Origin: an uncultured Anaerolineae bacterium
Lineage (GTDB): Bacteria; Chloroflexota; Anaerolineae; Aggregatilineales; Phototrophicaceae
DNA: 64,000 nucleotides
Reading direction: 5' to 3'
Assembly: GCA_937995825.1 (NCBI GenBank)
Contig: CALKJO010000001.1
Coordinates: 124,001 to 188,000, forward strand
Below are positions 47,170 through 57,000 of this stretch, piece after piece. The notes beneath the pieces were generated by a model. It saw only the letters and a program-made list of their open reading frames with translations, did not search any database and had not been told where the DNA came from. Each line of letters starts with the position of its first letter. Within the stretch, counting starts at the first letter, position 1. Both the position numbers and the translations under genes were made by a program.

Positions 47170-47634
47170 TCAACTCGCTTTCAGACGGCGCTTCGCCTCC
47201 GCCTGAACCAGCGCGATGATTCCCATCAGCCCCGCGCCTTTGCCCATCGAAATTTCCCTGCCGAATAAATTGAAGACAAGATCCGTCGGCGTCTGCGCGA
47301 CCTGTTCCAGCGGCTGCCCGCTCAGCGTTTCCGCCAGGATCACCGCCATCGCCATCGCCGACAGCCCCTGCGGATTCAGCACATCGAAATAGTAGCGCAG
47401 CGTGCCGTCTGGCTGATCGACGGCAAACACATACGCCTCCGACTCGCAGGCGGGCGCACGGTTTGCCTCCGAATATGGCGGCTGCGCCACATCCGCCGGC
47501 ACGCGCACTGACGCGAAGCGATCTGCCGTCTCGATCAGCAGTTCCTGACGCTCACGGCGATCCGTGATCGACGCCATATCCGCGATCACATCCGCCAGCG
47601 GTTTTGGGTAGCCCACCATGAACGCGCCTCTCAT
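47170..47634 (-). CDS. SufE-like sulfur acceptor protein
   Basis: 154 residues. The SufE/CsdE fold is seen in [44 protein letters not shown] (the Cys in A-C-E-S-E-A-Y-V matches the persulfide cysteine of SufE) and SGQPLEQV. SufE takes persulfide from a cysteine desulfurase. Its ATG overlaps the stop of the sulfurtransferase gene (ATGA). No sufS or sufBCD is nearby, so it may serve the sulfurtransferase instead. Confidence 0.85.
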   Translation of the reverse strand: MRGAFMVGYPKPLADVIADMASITDRRERQELLIETADRFASVRVPADVAQPPYSEANRAPACESEAYVFAVDQPDGTLRYYFDVLNPQGLSAMAMAVILAETLSGQPLEQVAQTPTDLVFNLFGREISMGKGAGLMGIIALVQAEAKRRLKAS

Positions 47635-48497
47635 CTCTCAATCGGCAGACCGACGGCATTGCCCCATTCCGTCCAACTGCCATCGTAATTGCGAACATGA
47701 GAGTAACCCAGCAGGTATTTCAGCACAAACCAACTGTGGCTGCTGCGTTCCCCGATCCGGCAGTAGGTGATCACCTCGTCGGCGGGGTTCAAGCCCTGTT
47801 CTTTTTCATACAGGGCGCGCAGCTCATCGGCGGGCTTGAACGTCCCATCCTCAGGGTTGATCGCTTCCGCCCACGGGACATTCTTCGCACCGGGGATGTG
47901 ACCGCCGCGCAGCGCGCCTTCCTGCGGATATTCCGGCATGTGCAGCTTCTCGCCTATGTATTCGGCGGGGGTGCGGACATCGATCAGCGGTTTGCCCGCC
48001 TTGACATGCGCCAGCACCTGATCGCGAAAGGCGCGGATGGCACTGTCATCGCGATCCGGCGCGGGGTAGGTCGTCGCTGGATACATCGGGACTTCGCGCG
48101 TCAGCGGGCGTTTTTCCTGCTCCCACTTGGCGCGCCCGCCGTCCATGATCTTGGCGTTGGTGTGATTGAACAACTGGAACACCCAGAAGGCGTAGCACGC
48201 CCACCAGTTGTTCTTGTCGCCGTAAAAGACAACGGTCATCTCTGGCGTCACACCGATTCGCGACATCAGCGCGGCAAAACCATCGCGGCTGATATAATCG
48301 CGGCGCACCGGATCGTTGAGATCGTTTGTCCAATCGACCTGCACCGCACCGGGGATATGCCCAGACAGATACAGCAGCGGGTCTTCATTTGACTCGATAA
48401 TGCGAACATTGGGATCGTTCAGATGCGCCGCCACCCACTCGGTCGAGACCAAGGTGTCAGGATGCGCGTAGCCGCGCTCATGGATCGCTGTCGCCAT
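47631..48497 (-). CDS. Two-domain rhodanese-type sulfurtransferase
   Basis: 288 residues. Domain 1 (residues 10-140) is non-catalytic with [12 protein letters not shown]. Domain 2 (155-288) has [26 protein letters not shown] and the active-site loop [14 protein letters not shown] with the persulfide Cys. CRIGERS is typical of thiosulfate sulfurtransferases of the SseA/CysA2 type. Paired with the SufE-like gene, it suggests sulfur transfer to a protein acceptor. GAGGAG lies before the ATG. Confidence 0.92.
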   Translation of the reverse strand: MATAIHERGYAHPDTLVSTEWVAAHLNDPNVRIIESNEDPLLYLSGHIPGAVQVDWTNDLNDPVRRDYISRDGFAALMSRIGVTPEMTVVFYGDKNNWWACYAFWVFQLFNHTNAKIMDGGRAKWEQEKRPLTREVPMYPATTYPAPDRDDSAIRAFRDQVLAHVKAGKPLIDVRTPAEYIGEKLHMPEYPQEGALRGGHIPGAKNVPWAEAINPEDGTFKPADELRALYEKEQGLNPADEVITYCRIGERSSHSWFVLKYLLGYSHVRNYDGSWTEWGNAVGLPIER

Positions 48498-48607
48498 CGC
48501 TTCAGGCTCCTCACATAGATCAGGCTCAGGGACATCATCTTAAAATCATTGCTGCGCCGGGACAAGCCCGAAATTGGCATGCTGGTTAAAAAATGAATGC
48601 AACCACC

Positions 48608-49054
48608 TCAAAATCGCCTGGCGCGCAGCCCGTCAGGCGTCAGTTCGAGCATCCCGCTGACCTGATCGACCGTCAGACGCGTCGAGTCGAGGCGGAGAAT
48701 GACCGGTGTATCATGATGCGCCAGCACATCGAGGCGCAGCGTCAGCAGACCACCGGCAATGCCCTTGAGCAGATGCGCGGCGCGGCTGCGCAGCGCGACG
48801 ACATAGACTCCCGAGTCGTCCTGCTCAAAGACGATATGCCACGCGAACGGCGGCTGCCAGCGCGCTTCGACACGGACAGAAGGGTCAGCGCCGCGCGCAA
48901 TTGAGACCACCGCGCGCTCCGCGTGCAGATAGAATGCCGTCCCAGGATGCAGCGGGAAACGCAGCGTCTCGGCGCGCTGCACGGCGCTTCCGACCACCCC
49001 CACCGCCGACGACGCCGCGCCCGCCAGTTTGATCAGCCGATCCAGCGTTTGCAT
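48608..49054 (-). CDS. Hypothetical protein, DUF4097-like beta protein
   Basis: 148 residues. An Ala/Gly-rich N-terminal helix (LAGAASSAVGVVGSAV) leads into a run of beta strands (AFYLHAERAVVSIARG, VRVEARWQPPFAWHIVFEQDDSGVYVV). The strand pattern loosely resembles DUF4097 adhesin-like domains. No signal peptide is clear. Function unknown; it stands alone between a leftward pair and a rightward gene. Confidence 0.6.
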   Translation of the reverse strand: MQTLDRLIKLAGAASSAVGVVGSAVQRAETLRFPLHPGTAFYLHAERAVVSIARGADPSVRVEARWQPPFAWHIVFEQDDSGVYVVALRSRAAHLLKGIAGGLLTLRLDVLAHHDTPVILRLDSTRLTVDQVSGMLELTPDGLRARRF

Positions 49055-49117
49055 TCGACTTATCCCTCTAAAATCTTTCAGAATTGTAAAGCATTGCCTC
49101 GGTTGGCGCGAATGGCA

Positions 49118-49146
49118 TTGACGCCGAGCAGTTCATCCGGCATGAT
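49118..49146 (+). promoter_or_regulatory. Promoter of the DUF368 gene
   Basis: TTGACG (49118-49123), a 17-base spacer and CATGAT (49141-49146). Transcription would begin near 49153, 30 bases before the preferred ATG at 49183. Confidence 0.5.
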
Positions 49147-49182
49147 TCGCCCGATCATCCAATGAAACTTGGAGTCACCACC

Positions 49183-50115
49183 ATGCAGCAGATCGATCTT
49201 GGCAAACCGCGCACGCCGCAGCAGTATCTTCGGCTGTTTCTGACCGGCTTCGCGATGGGCGCGGCGGACATCGTGCCGGGCGTCTCCGGCGGAACGATGG
49301 CATTCATCCTCGGCATTTATCACACGCTGATCAACGCGATCAAATCGTTCAACCTGACAGCGATCCGGCTGGCGGTCGGTCTGAAATTCAAGGAACTGTT
49401 CGCGCATGTCTCCCTGACCTTCCTGATCGCGGTCGCGCTCGGCATCGGCACGGCGATCATCGCGCTCTCCAACTTGCTTGGCAGTGCGCTCGAAAACACG
49501 CCGACCTTCGTCTTTGCCTTCTTCGGCGGGCTGGTGATCGCGTCGATCATCGCCATCGGCGCAAAGCTGAAATGGACGCCGGTCAATTTCATCCTGCTGA
49601 TCGTCGGCGCAGTCGGGGCGTTCATCATCGTCGGGCTGCGACCGATGCAGGACGGCGATCACACGCCGCTGGTGCTGTTCGTGAGCGGAGCCATCGCCAT
49701 CTGCGCGATGATCCTGCCTGGAATTTCGGGTTCGTTCATCCTGCTGATTCTAGGGCAGTATGAATTTATCCTGAACGCCGTGCGGACGCGGGACATTGGC
49801 TCATTGATCATGGTAGCGGCGGGCTGCGCCGTCGGGATTATCGCCTTTTCGCGCGTGCTGAGCTGGCTGCTCAAGCATTATGAGCAGGCGACCATCGCCA
49901 TCCTGACCGGCTTCATGATCGGCTCGCTGCGCAAAATCTGGGAGGAAGCCTCCACCGGCTGGAAACCCGAATACGGCGCGGGCGAGATCGCCCTGACCGC
50001 CGCGCTGATCGTCCTCGGGTTTGTTCTGGTGAGCGCCATCGATCACGCGCAGTCGCGGTCGAACCCGCTCATGCGCATGATCACGGGGCGCAGCACGGCG
50101 ACTCAGCCGCTGTAG
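49183..50115 (+). CDS. DUF368 membrane protein, candidate polyprenyl-phosphate transporter
   Basis: 310 residues with about eight helices. Two related half-motifs, DIVPGVSGGTMAFILGIY near 30 and MILPGISGSFILLILGQYE near 185, are the DUF368 signature and show an internal duplication. Some DUF368 proteins recycle undecaprenyl phosphate across the membrane, which would serve the wall and polysaccharide genes here. The ATG at 49183 has TTGGAG upstream; an earlier ATG at 49162 lacks one. The end overlaps the aldolase gene tail to tail by 13 bases. Confidence 0.88.
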   Translation: MQQIDLGKPRTPQQYLRLFLTGFAMGAADIVPGVSGGTMAFILGIYHTLINAIKSFNLTAIRLAVGLKFKELFAHVSLTFLIAVALGIGTAIIALSNLLGSALENTPTFVFAFFGGLVIASIIAIGAKLKWTPVNFILLIVGAVGAFIIVGLRPMQDGDHTPLVLFVSGAIAICAMILPGISGSFILLILGQYEFILNAVRTRDIGSLIMVAAGCAVGIIAFSRVLSWLLKHYEQATIAILTGFMIGSLRKIWEEASTGWKPEYGAGEIALTAALIVLGFVLVSAIDHAQSRSNPLMRMITGRSTATQPL

Positions 50116-50807
50116 CGGCGGACGGCGGCTTCGAGATTGGCGCGCTCGGCGCTGAAATCGGCATCGCTGGCGGCTCGACCGCCCATCAGCAGGATGTAGG
50201 CGTTGGTGTCGATGCGCTCAACCGCGTCGTAGGCGGCTTCGAGGTCTTTGCCGATGACAAAGACGCCGTGCCAAGGCGCGAGCGCCGCAGCCGCCTGCTT
50301 TTCGATGCGTGCCTCGCTGCCACGAATGGCGGCGGCGATGTTGTCGGCTAAATCCTGAGAATGGGCAGGCGCATAGCTGACGACCGGGATCGTGCCAAAT
50401 TTGCGCGTTTGCTCCAGCACCGGCGGCATCGGGCGGTTGAGCGCGCAGAACACCAGCGTGTTGCGTGAGTGCGCATGGATGACTGCCGACCCATGCGCGC
50501 CGAATTCATTGTGCAGCCTGAGATGGACTTTCGACTCGCGCGAGATCGATCCCGCGCCCGCCAGAATCGCCCCGTCCAGCCCGATCACCATCACATCGTC
50601 AGGCTGCAAGCGCCAGAGATGGCGGCTGCCGCTGTAACGCGGCGACATGCACAGCACATCGCCCGCGTCCGTGCGGACGCGCGCGGTGATGTTGCCGCCG
50701 CCGGCATCGGTCAGGAACCGGTCGAAGAGCAGCGCGCCGATCTCGGCAACGCGCTGACGCATGGCGATGACAGCGGGATGATCGATCAGTGGATGAACCA
50801 GTGTCAT
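50103..50807 (-). CDS. Class II aldolase/adducin family protein
   Basis: 234 residues. FDRFLTDAGGGNITARV near the start and SAVIHAHSRNTLVFCAL (the H-x-H zinc ligands) near 110 mark the class II aldolase fold used by fuculose- and rhamnulose-phosphate aldolases, MtnB and others. A third His of the zinc site could not be located with certainty. It is the last gene of the four-gene run headed by the SLOG-like protein, and its ATG overlaps the nitrilase stop (ATGA). Substrate unknown. Confidence 0.82.
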   Translation of the reverse strand: MTLVHPLIDHPAVIAMRQRVAEIGALLFDRFLTDAGGGNITARVRTDAGDVLCMSPRYSGSRHLWRLQPDDVMVIGLDGAILAGAGSISRESKVHLRLHNEFGAHGSAVIHAHSRNTLVFCALNRPMPPVLEQTRKFGTIPVVSYAPAHSQDLADNIAAAIRGSEARIEKQAAAALAPWHGVFVIGKDLEAAYDAVERIDTNAYILLMGGRAASDADFSAERANLEAAVRRYSG

Positions 50808-51673
50808 GGTGTGTCCCCTTCTGTGGGTGAATACGCGGTCAGTGCGCCGTAGGTAGACGGCATTCGCTGGCGCAGCAGCGGAAACAGCGCGCGCCAGTGG
50901 GTCAGGACAGCCGGATCAAGATCAGCGCTGATCACCTCCACCGTATCGCGCCCCGCCTGCGCCAGAACACGCCCCATCGGGTCAGCAATGAAACTGCTGC
51001 CGTAAAACGTGACCCCGTTCTCGACGCTGACGCGGTTCGCCGCGCCGACAAAGACGCCGTTAGCGATGGCGTGAGCGCGCATCATCGTCTGCCAGGCGTC
51101 TTGGGTATCGACCTGGGGCGCGGTCGGTTCGCTGCCGATAGCGGTCGGGTAGAAGATGAACTCCGCGCCGCCCAAGCCGTAAATCCGCGCCAGCTCAGGA
51201 AACCATTGATCGTAGCAGGTCGGCGCAGCGACGCGCAGCAGCCCCAGATCATGCACCGGATACGAATCGCCCGGCTCAAAGAAGTCGGTTTCGTGATAGC
51301 CTTCGCCCGACGGAAGATGCAGCTTGCGCGTGGAGCCGATGAGATGTCCGTCGGCATGATAGATGACAGCGGTATCGAAAAACCGCCCATCCTGAGTCCG
51401 CTCGAACAGGCTGCCGATCACCATCACGCGATTTTCGCGCGCCAGCTCCGAAAAAAACTGATCAGACTCGCCGCCGGGCAGCGGCTCCGCCCATGCAAAC
51501 CCCGCCGGGTCACGCACGCCCGGAAAATACGGCGACAGCGACAGCTCCGGCAGCCCGATCAACGCCGCGCCGCGCTGCGCCGCCTGCGCGACCAGCTCGC
51601 GGTAGAGGTCTTGCATGGATGAACGCGACCCCGTCCAGCCGATCTGAATTAACGCGACTCGAACTAACTGCAC
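50804..51673 (-). CDS. Nitrilase-superfamily carbon-nitrogen hydrolase
   Basis: About 289 residues. The catalytic triad is visible: Glu in ALIGLPELSLSPYF, Lys in IGSTRKLHLPSGEGYHE, Cys in VAAPTCYDQWFPE. The pattern resembles N-carbamoylputrescine or beta-ureidopropionase-type amidases. The start is uncertain: the GTG at 51673 has GGAGAG upstream; an ATG at 51688 and a GTG at 51703 that overlaps the TPR gene are alternatives. Coupling to the TPR gene and aldolase is tight on both sides. Confidence 0.9.
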   Translation of the reverse strand: MQLVRVALIQIGWTGSRSSMQDLYRELVAQAAQRGAALIGLPELSLSPYFPGVRDPAGFAWAEPLPGGESDQFFSELARENRVMVIGSLFERTQDGRFFDTAVIYHADGHLIGSTRKLHLPSGEGYHETDFFEPGDSYPVHDLGLLRVAAPTCYDQWFPELARIYGLGGAEFIFYPTAIGSEPTAPQVDTQDAWQTMMRAHAIANGVFVGAANRVSVENGVTFYGSSFIADPMGRVLAQAGRDTVEVISADLDPAVLTHWRALFPLLRQRMPSTYGALTAYSPTEGDTP

Positions 51674-51696
51674 AGCAGCACTCTCCATCTCTAATT

Positions 51697-53106
51697 CTAC
51701 CACACGACCGTGTCGGCGCTTTCACCCTGCTCGCGCCGCGCCAGCTCCGCCTTGATGCGCGGTAGAAACGCGGCGATCTGCGGCATCGCCGTCTCGCCGC
51801 CAAGCCGCTCCAGCAGCATCTCCAGTGTATCAATCAGCGATTGCAGCGCATACGGCGCGGGCGCGGTGTAGAACACCGACTCCAGCGTGTCTTCCGCCTC
51901 TTTGACCTTGCCCAGCACCAGCCGCGCGGTCAGCAGATCGGCATATCCGTAGTAATTGCCGACTTCCGCCAGCGCCTCGTCGCGCGCCAGCCGCTCGACC
52001 TGTTCATATGCCTTGAGCGTCGCTTCAATATCGCGCTTCTCGCTGTAGAGCATCGCCAGATTGCCGAACGGGTATGAAGAAAATGGCGTGACTTTGGCAG
52101 CGCGCTGGTAAGCGGCAATCGCCTGCTCGATCTGGTTGCGCCGGCGATACAGCCCGCCAAGCGATCCCCACCACGACTCGCCGTCCTCATCAACCAGCGT
52201 GTCGGACATCTTCAGCGCCGTCAGCAGCATCTGCTCTGCTCTGTTCATCATAATGTCCTTATCGACGCCGTCGGGCATCTTCTCCGCCTGCCGTCGATAG
52301 ATATAGCCCAGCGCCGCCAGTGCCGGCGGGAAATCCGGCTCGATCTCCAGAGACCGCAGCAGACATTTCTCCGCAAATTCGATATGGCTGAGCTGAAAAT
52401 GGACATAGCCGAGTCGGTAATAGATGATCGGGTTGTCCTCATCCAGTTCGAGCGCCCGCTCATAAGTCGCCAGCGCGCCGGTGTAATCCTGCATCCGATA
52501 CTGCCGCTCGCCTAAGGGCAGCAGCGACAGCGCCAGCGCGGTCTTGCGCGCCTCTTCGCGCTGCGCCGCCGCCTGATCGCGAATCTGCTGATTGAGCGCG
52601 CTCACGGCGCGCTCTTTGGCGTCCAGTTCATCCTGAAAGCGCTGGCGGTCGCGGTCGATCTGCTCCTGCTGCTCTCTTGCCCGCTCGACGAGCTGACGGG
52701 ACAGCGCGTCAATCTCGCCTTGTTTGGTTTCGATCTGCGCGGCAAAGTGCGCCAGCGCCTCATCGAGCTTGCGGCGGTCAGCTTCCAGCGTCCGCGTGAC
52801 TTCGGCGCGCGTTTGAAACAATTGACGAAAGCCGAACACGCCCAGCGCAGCGGCGGACAGCGTGATGACGATGCCGAGCGCCTCAAAAATGTTCAGGAAG
52901 TTGCTGGCATCGCTGGCATAGCGCGATGCATCCTCCGCCGCTGCGCGCGCCCGATCAGCGGCGCGCTCCATTTCGACCAGCAGCGCTTCCAGCTCCGCCA
53001 GCGTGATCGCTCGAGCCGGTTCAGGCGTGGACTCCTGAGCGCGCAGGCGCGCTGCCGACAGGATCAGCCCTCCGATGATCAGCATCGTAATCAGGCGTTT
53101 CAGCAC
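51697..53106 (-). CDS. Membrane-anchored coiled-coil TPR protein
   Basis: 469 residues from the GTG at 53106 (AAAGGATAG upstream; the 93 codons further up are not protein-like). A hydrophobic signal or anchor helix (3-22), a helical segment (35-70), a second transmembrane helix (about 73-95, EALGIVITLSAAALGVFGF), a coiled coil (about 100-190, rich in Q/E/R heptads), then at least five TPRs (for example GALATYERALELDEDNPIIYYRLGYVHF). It starts four bases after the SLOG-like gene. The two-helix plus coiled-coil head recalls SLATT-type modules, but that is only a resemblance. Confidence 0.78.
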   Translation of the reverse strand: MLKRLITMLIIGGLILSAARLRAQESTPEPARAITLAELEALLVEMERAADRARAAAEDASRYASDASNFLNIFEALGIVITLSAAALGVFGFRQLFQTRAEVTRTLEADRRKLDEALAHFAAQIETKQGEIDALSRQLVERAREQQEQIDRDRQRFQDELDAKERAVSALNQQIRDQAAAQREEARKTALALSLLPLGERQYRMQDYTGALATYERALELDEDNPIIYYRLGYVHFQLSHIEFAEKCLLRSLEIEPDFPPALAALGYIYRRQAEKMPDGVDKDIMMNRAEQMLLTALKMSDTLVDEDGESWWGSLGGLYRRRNQIEQAIAAYQRAAKVTPFSSYPFGNLAMLYSEKRDIEATLKAYEQVERLARDEALAEVGNYYGYADLLTARLVLGKVKEAEDTLESVFYTAPAPYALQSLIDTLEMLLERLGGETAMPQIAAFLPRIKAELARREQGESADTVVW

Positions 53107-53110
53107 AGGT

Positions 53111-53959
53111 CTATCCTTTTTGATAGAAATGCTCAAGCCAAGCGCGCAGACTCTCCGCCCCGCTGGAGATCGGCAGAAAATGGATATCGGGGAAATCCAG
53201 AACCGCGCGGATGATCGGGTCTTGCAGTAGAGCCGTGTGAACACGACCGACAAGGCGCGCGCGCTTGCCCGCCGCCAGCTCATCGGCGAAGCGACCGCTG
53301 CCCTCCAGCACCAGCAGCGGGATCGGCTGTCCGGTGTACGTCTGAGCGGTGGCGCAGCGGTGGGCTTCGCGCTTGACGATCTCACCGCCGTTGACGATTA
53401 GCCCTAGCAGCGGCTGCGCCCCATATCCGCTGATAGTCTGCGCCAGCGCGATCATCATGTCCGACTCGTCGCCGAACTGCTCGCCGGGTGTCAGCACGAT
53501 ATGGGAATGAAAAGCGTCGATCTCCGCCTGCCGATGAGGGTTGTTAAAACCAGGATAGCTGACCAGCGCTTCCGGGACGACTCCGATCAGCGGAAAACGA
53601 TACCCCCGGCGAAAGCGCGCCAGCCCGATGATCGCCATGCCGCCGCTGGTTGTGCCGCCATCCAGGACATTGACCAACCGTGCCTCTGCAAAACGCCCCA
53701 ACCCATCTTCGACCGTGCTGCGCGCCAGGCTCATTGAGTCGCTGGTCATCTTGCCCGCGCCGCTCATCAGGAAGATGACCGGGCGCGGCACTGCCAGACC
53801 GAGCGCATCGATCACCGTCTCCGGGCGCGCATTGGGCGCGATCCGCACCGCGCGCAGCGTCCGCCCGCTCGGATAGGTGATGCTGAAGCCCTGCACAGTC
53901 TGCGCCGCATTATCGTTGGGTTCTGGTGCAGAGTTTTTGCCAAAAAGCCATTTCAACAT
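53111..53959 (-). CDS. SLOG/LSDAT-like protein (prokaryotic TRPM-SLOG type)
   Basis: 282 residues, Rossmann-like. RPVIFLMSGAGKMTSDSMSL (59-78) and LVNVLDGGTTSGGMAIIGLA (95-114, Gly/Thr nucleotide loop) followed by RFPLIGVVPE resemble the LSDAT domain, the bacterial relative of the ADP-ribose-binding SLOG part of TRPM channels. Such proteins are proposed to bind nucleotide-derived signals. No signal peptide is seen. It is first in a four-gene operon and shares its upstream region with the divergent penicillin-binding protein. The family call is by pattern and needs a profile search. Confidence 0.65.
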   Translation of the reverse strand: MLKWLFGKNSAPEPNDNAAQTVQGFSITYPSGRTLRAVRIAPNARPETVIDALGLAVPRPVIFLMSGAGKMTSDSMSLARSTVEDGLGRFAEARLVNVLDGGTTSGGMAIIGLARFRRGYRFPLIGVVPEALVSYPGFNNPHRQAEIDAFHSHIVLTPGEQFGDESDMMIALAQTISGYGAQPLLGLIVNGGEIVKREAHRCATAQTYTGQPIPLLVLEGSGRFADELAAGKRARLVGRVHTALLQDPIIRAVLDFPDIHFLPISSGAESLRAWLEHFYQKG

Positions 53960-53969
53960 GAGGCGTTAC

Positions 53970-53998
53970 TTGTCGTCAGTATCGGTTATGATTATAAC
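53970..53998 (+). promoter_or_regulatory. Promoter of the PBP-like gene
   Basis: TTGTCG (53970-53975), a 17-base spacer and TATAAC (53993-53998). Transcription would begin near 54005. It overlaps the minus-strand -10 box of the SLOG operon. Confidence 0.55.
53991..53996 (-). promoter_or_regulatory. -10 box of the SLOG-TPR-nitrilase-aldolase operon
   Basis: A perfect minus-strand TATAAT 31 bases before the ATG at 53959; the -35 region (TTTGCC at 54013-54018) is poor. The box shares bases with the plus-strand -10, so the two promoters probably exclude each other. Confidence 0.5.
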
Positions 53999-54038
53999 GT
54001 GCTTATGAAGTTGGCAAAGTCAGTGGATATTCCAATCG

Positions 54039-57000
54039 ATGGGGCATGCAGCGATCATCATTCGGCGGCGGCGGCGCAGGCTTGAGCGGCGCGCGGCGGC
54101 GCAAAAACAGCGGACGCTGTGGACGGGCTTCTTCGCGGCGCTGCTGCTGATCTGCGTGCTGCTGCCGGGCGGGATCGTGCTGGGCGGGACAGCGCTGATC
54201 TACCGCGACAGCGCCGCGCTGCTGCCCGCGCCGCAGTCCGCGCCGCTGAGCGTGAGCGGCGGCGCCGCCCGCTTCTACGATGCCTCCGGCACGGTCGAAG
54301 TTTACGCCGCCCGCGATCCCCTCGGCGAACGACGCACCTGGGTAACGCTCGATGCGCTGCCGGCGTATGTCGTCGATGCGACGCTGCTCGTCGAAGACCC
54401 GGATTTCTGGTCTGCCACCCGATCCGACGCTTTCGAGACGCTGACGCGCCTGTGGCACAATCTCCTGATCGGCGCTCCGCCCCCTGATCCGTCGATCACG
54501 GGGCGGCTGGTGCGCAATGTCGCGGCGGCGGGGCTGAGTGCGCCGTTTGCGCAGACCGAACGCCCGTGGTGGGCATCACTGCTGGATCGACGCACGGAGG
54601 GCGCAGCCCGCGAGATCATGCTCGTCGCAGAGGCAACCCGCCGCTACACGCCCGCCGAAATCCTCGAATGGCATCTCAACACCAACGATTACGGCAGCGA
54701 AGCCTACGGCATTGAAGCGGCCGCGCAGATTTATTTCGGCAAGCCCGCCATCGCGCTGACGCTCGATGAGGCGGCACTGCTGGCAGCGATCCCGACCGCA
54801 ACGCAATACAACCCGTTCGACAATTTAGCGGCGGCGCAGGCGCGCGGACGCGATGCGCTGCGCGCCCTTTACACGGCGGGCTTGATCGCGCAGTCGGACT
54901 ACGAAGCCGCACTAGCGCGCCAAACGCCGATCCAGCCCGGCGGACTGCGCCCGGAGGTCGCGCCGGATTACATGCTCTACGCGCGCCGTCAGGCGGAGAC
55001 GATCCTCAACGACCTCGGCTATGACGGCGCGGCAGCCATCACGCGCGGCGGGCTGCGCATCATCACCGCGCTCGATCTGGATTTGCAGCGCGCCGGCGAA
55101 TGCATCCTCGCGGCGCACCTGGCGCGGCTGAACGGCGCGCCCAATCCGTCAGCCTGCTCCGCCGCCGCCTATTTACCGCCTTTGGAGTCGACTCAGATAG
55201 TCACAGCGCCTATCGGGGCGGCGCTCCCACCGGATATGGGGACGCTGGCGATCATCGATGCCCGCACCGGCACGCTTCGGAGCATGGTTGGGGCGGCGGG
55301 CGCGATCGCGCATCAGCCGGGCGTCACTTTGCAGCCGTTCGTCTATCTGGAGGGCTTCAGCGAAGGCTTGACCGCCGCCTCGATGGTGCTGGACATCCCG
55401 ATGCAGTTTCCCGGCGCGCGCGAAGGCTTGATTTACACGCCGACCAATGTCGATGGGCTGTATCGTGGACCCATCAACCTGCGTGACGCGATGGGCGCAG
55501 GTCTGCTGCCGCCCGCCGCCGCCATCGCCAACCGCCAGGGCATGAGCAGCGTGATCGAGACCGCCCATCTGCTCGGCGTCAACGGACTGACCGACGGCAT
55601 CGGCGATCTGATGCTCTTGGAACGCGGCGGGCGCGTCTCGGTGCTCGATATGGCGGCCGCCTACTCCGTGTTTGCGGGCATGGGCAAGCTGCGCGGCGCG
55701 CCGGTCGAACCGCTGGGACGCGGCTTTCGCGGGCGTGATCCAGCGGCGGTGATCCGCATCGAGACGGGTGACGGCGCGCCCATCTGGACATATGACCTCG
55801 ACGACGCCGCCCAATGCCGGACATTAAGCTTCTGCACCAACCTGCTTCAGGACGGCTTAGCCTATCTAATCAACGACATCCTCTCCGACCCAACTACGCG
55901 CTGGACGACCATCGGACAGCGCAGCGCGCTGGAACTGGCGCGCCCGGCAGCCGTCGTCAGCGGCGTCACGTCGGATCGCGTCGATAACTGGACAGTCGGC
56001 TACACACCGCAGATCGTGACCGCCGTCCATCTTGGGCGGATGGATGGCGCGGCGCTCGCGCTCGACCGCTACGGGGTCAGCGGCGCAGCGGCGGTCTGGC
56101 GAGCGATCATGGAATATGCCCATGCGCGCGATGCGCTGCCTGTAGTGGGCTGGGCGCGCCCAGCCAGCATCGTCGAGGCGGTAGTCTGCGACCGATCCGG
56201 CATGTATCCGAACACGATCTGCCCGCTGCGTCAGGAGATTTTCATCGATGGCACACAGCCACGCCCATCGATGGTGGACACCTACTGGCAGGAATACGAG
56301 ATCAACCGTCAGACGCGCCTGTTAGCGACCGCCAGCACACCGCCCGAACTGCGCACCACTGCCCGCTACTTCGTGCCGCCAGCGGAGGCGCTCGCCTGGT
56401 GGCGCGAGACCGGTCAGCCGCTCCCCCCAACGGAAACCGATGCGCTGACCAGCGCCAGCGCCCTCGACGCCACCCGCATCACCGCCCCCGCGCCGTTTTC
56501 CTATGTCGGCGGAGTCGTTCAGGTGCTGGGCGCGGTCGATCCGGTCAATTTGCAGTTCTTCCAGCTCGCCTACGGCGCGGGACTCAACCCCACTGCCTGG
56601 ACTGACTTAAGCGGACAGCAAACTCGCTTCCAGCCGGGCGCGCCGCTGGCAGTCTGGGATACATCGGGTCTGGATGGGCTGTACAGCCTGCGCCTGACGC
56701 TGGTACGCACTGACAACAGCGTCGAGCGCAGGATCGTGCAGGTGACCGTTGACAACCAGCCGCCGCAGATCAGCTTGAACACCGATCCGCCTGCCCGTCT
56801 GTACCGCTTCCCCGGCGAATCTCAGATCGTCCTGAGCGCTGAAGCGCGGGACAACTTGGCGGTTGACCGAGTGGCGTTTTATCACAATGGCGCGCTGCTC
56901 GGCGCGGATGAGACCGCGCCCTACGGCTTCACCTATCCGATCACGGGCGTTGGGCGGCATGAATTCCGCGCCGTCGCGTTCGACGCGGTCGGCAATCAGG

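Noticed and set aside
53107..53385. Upstream 93 codons of the TPR protein frame
   Set aside because: They overlap the SLOG gene and are Arg/Ser-rich shadow sequence; the GTG at 53106 has an SD and opens a signal-like helix.
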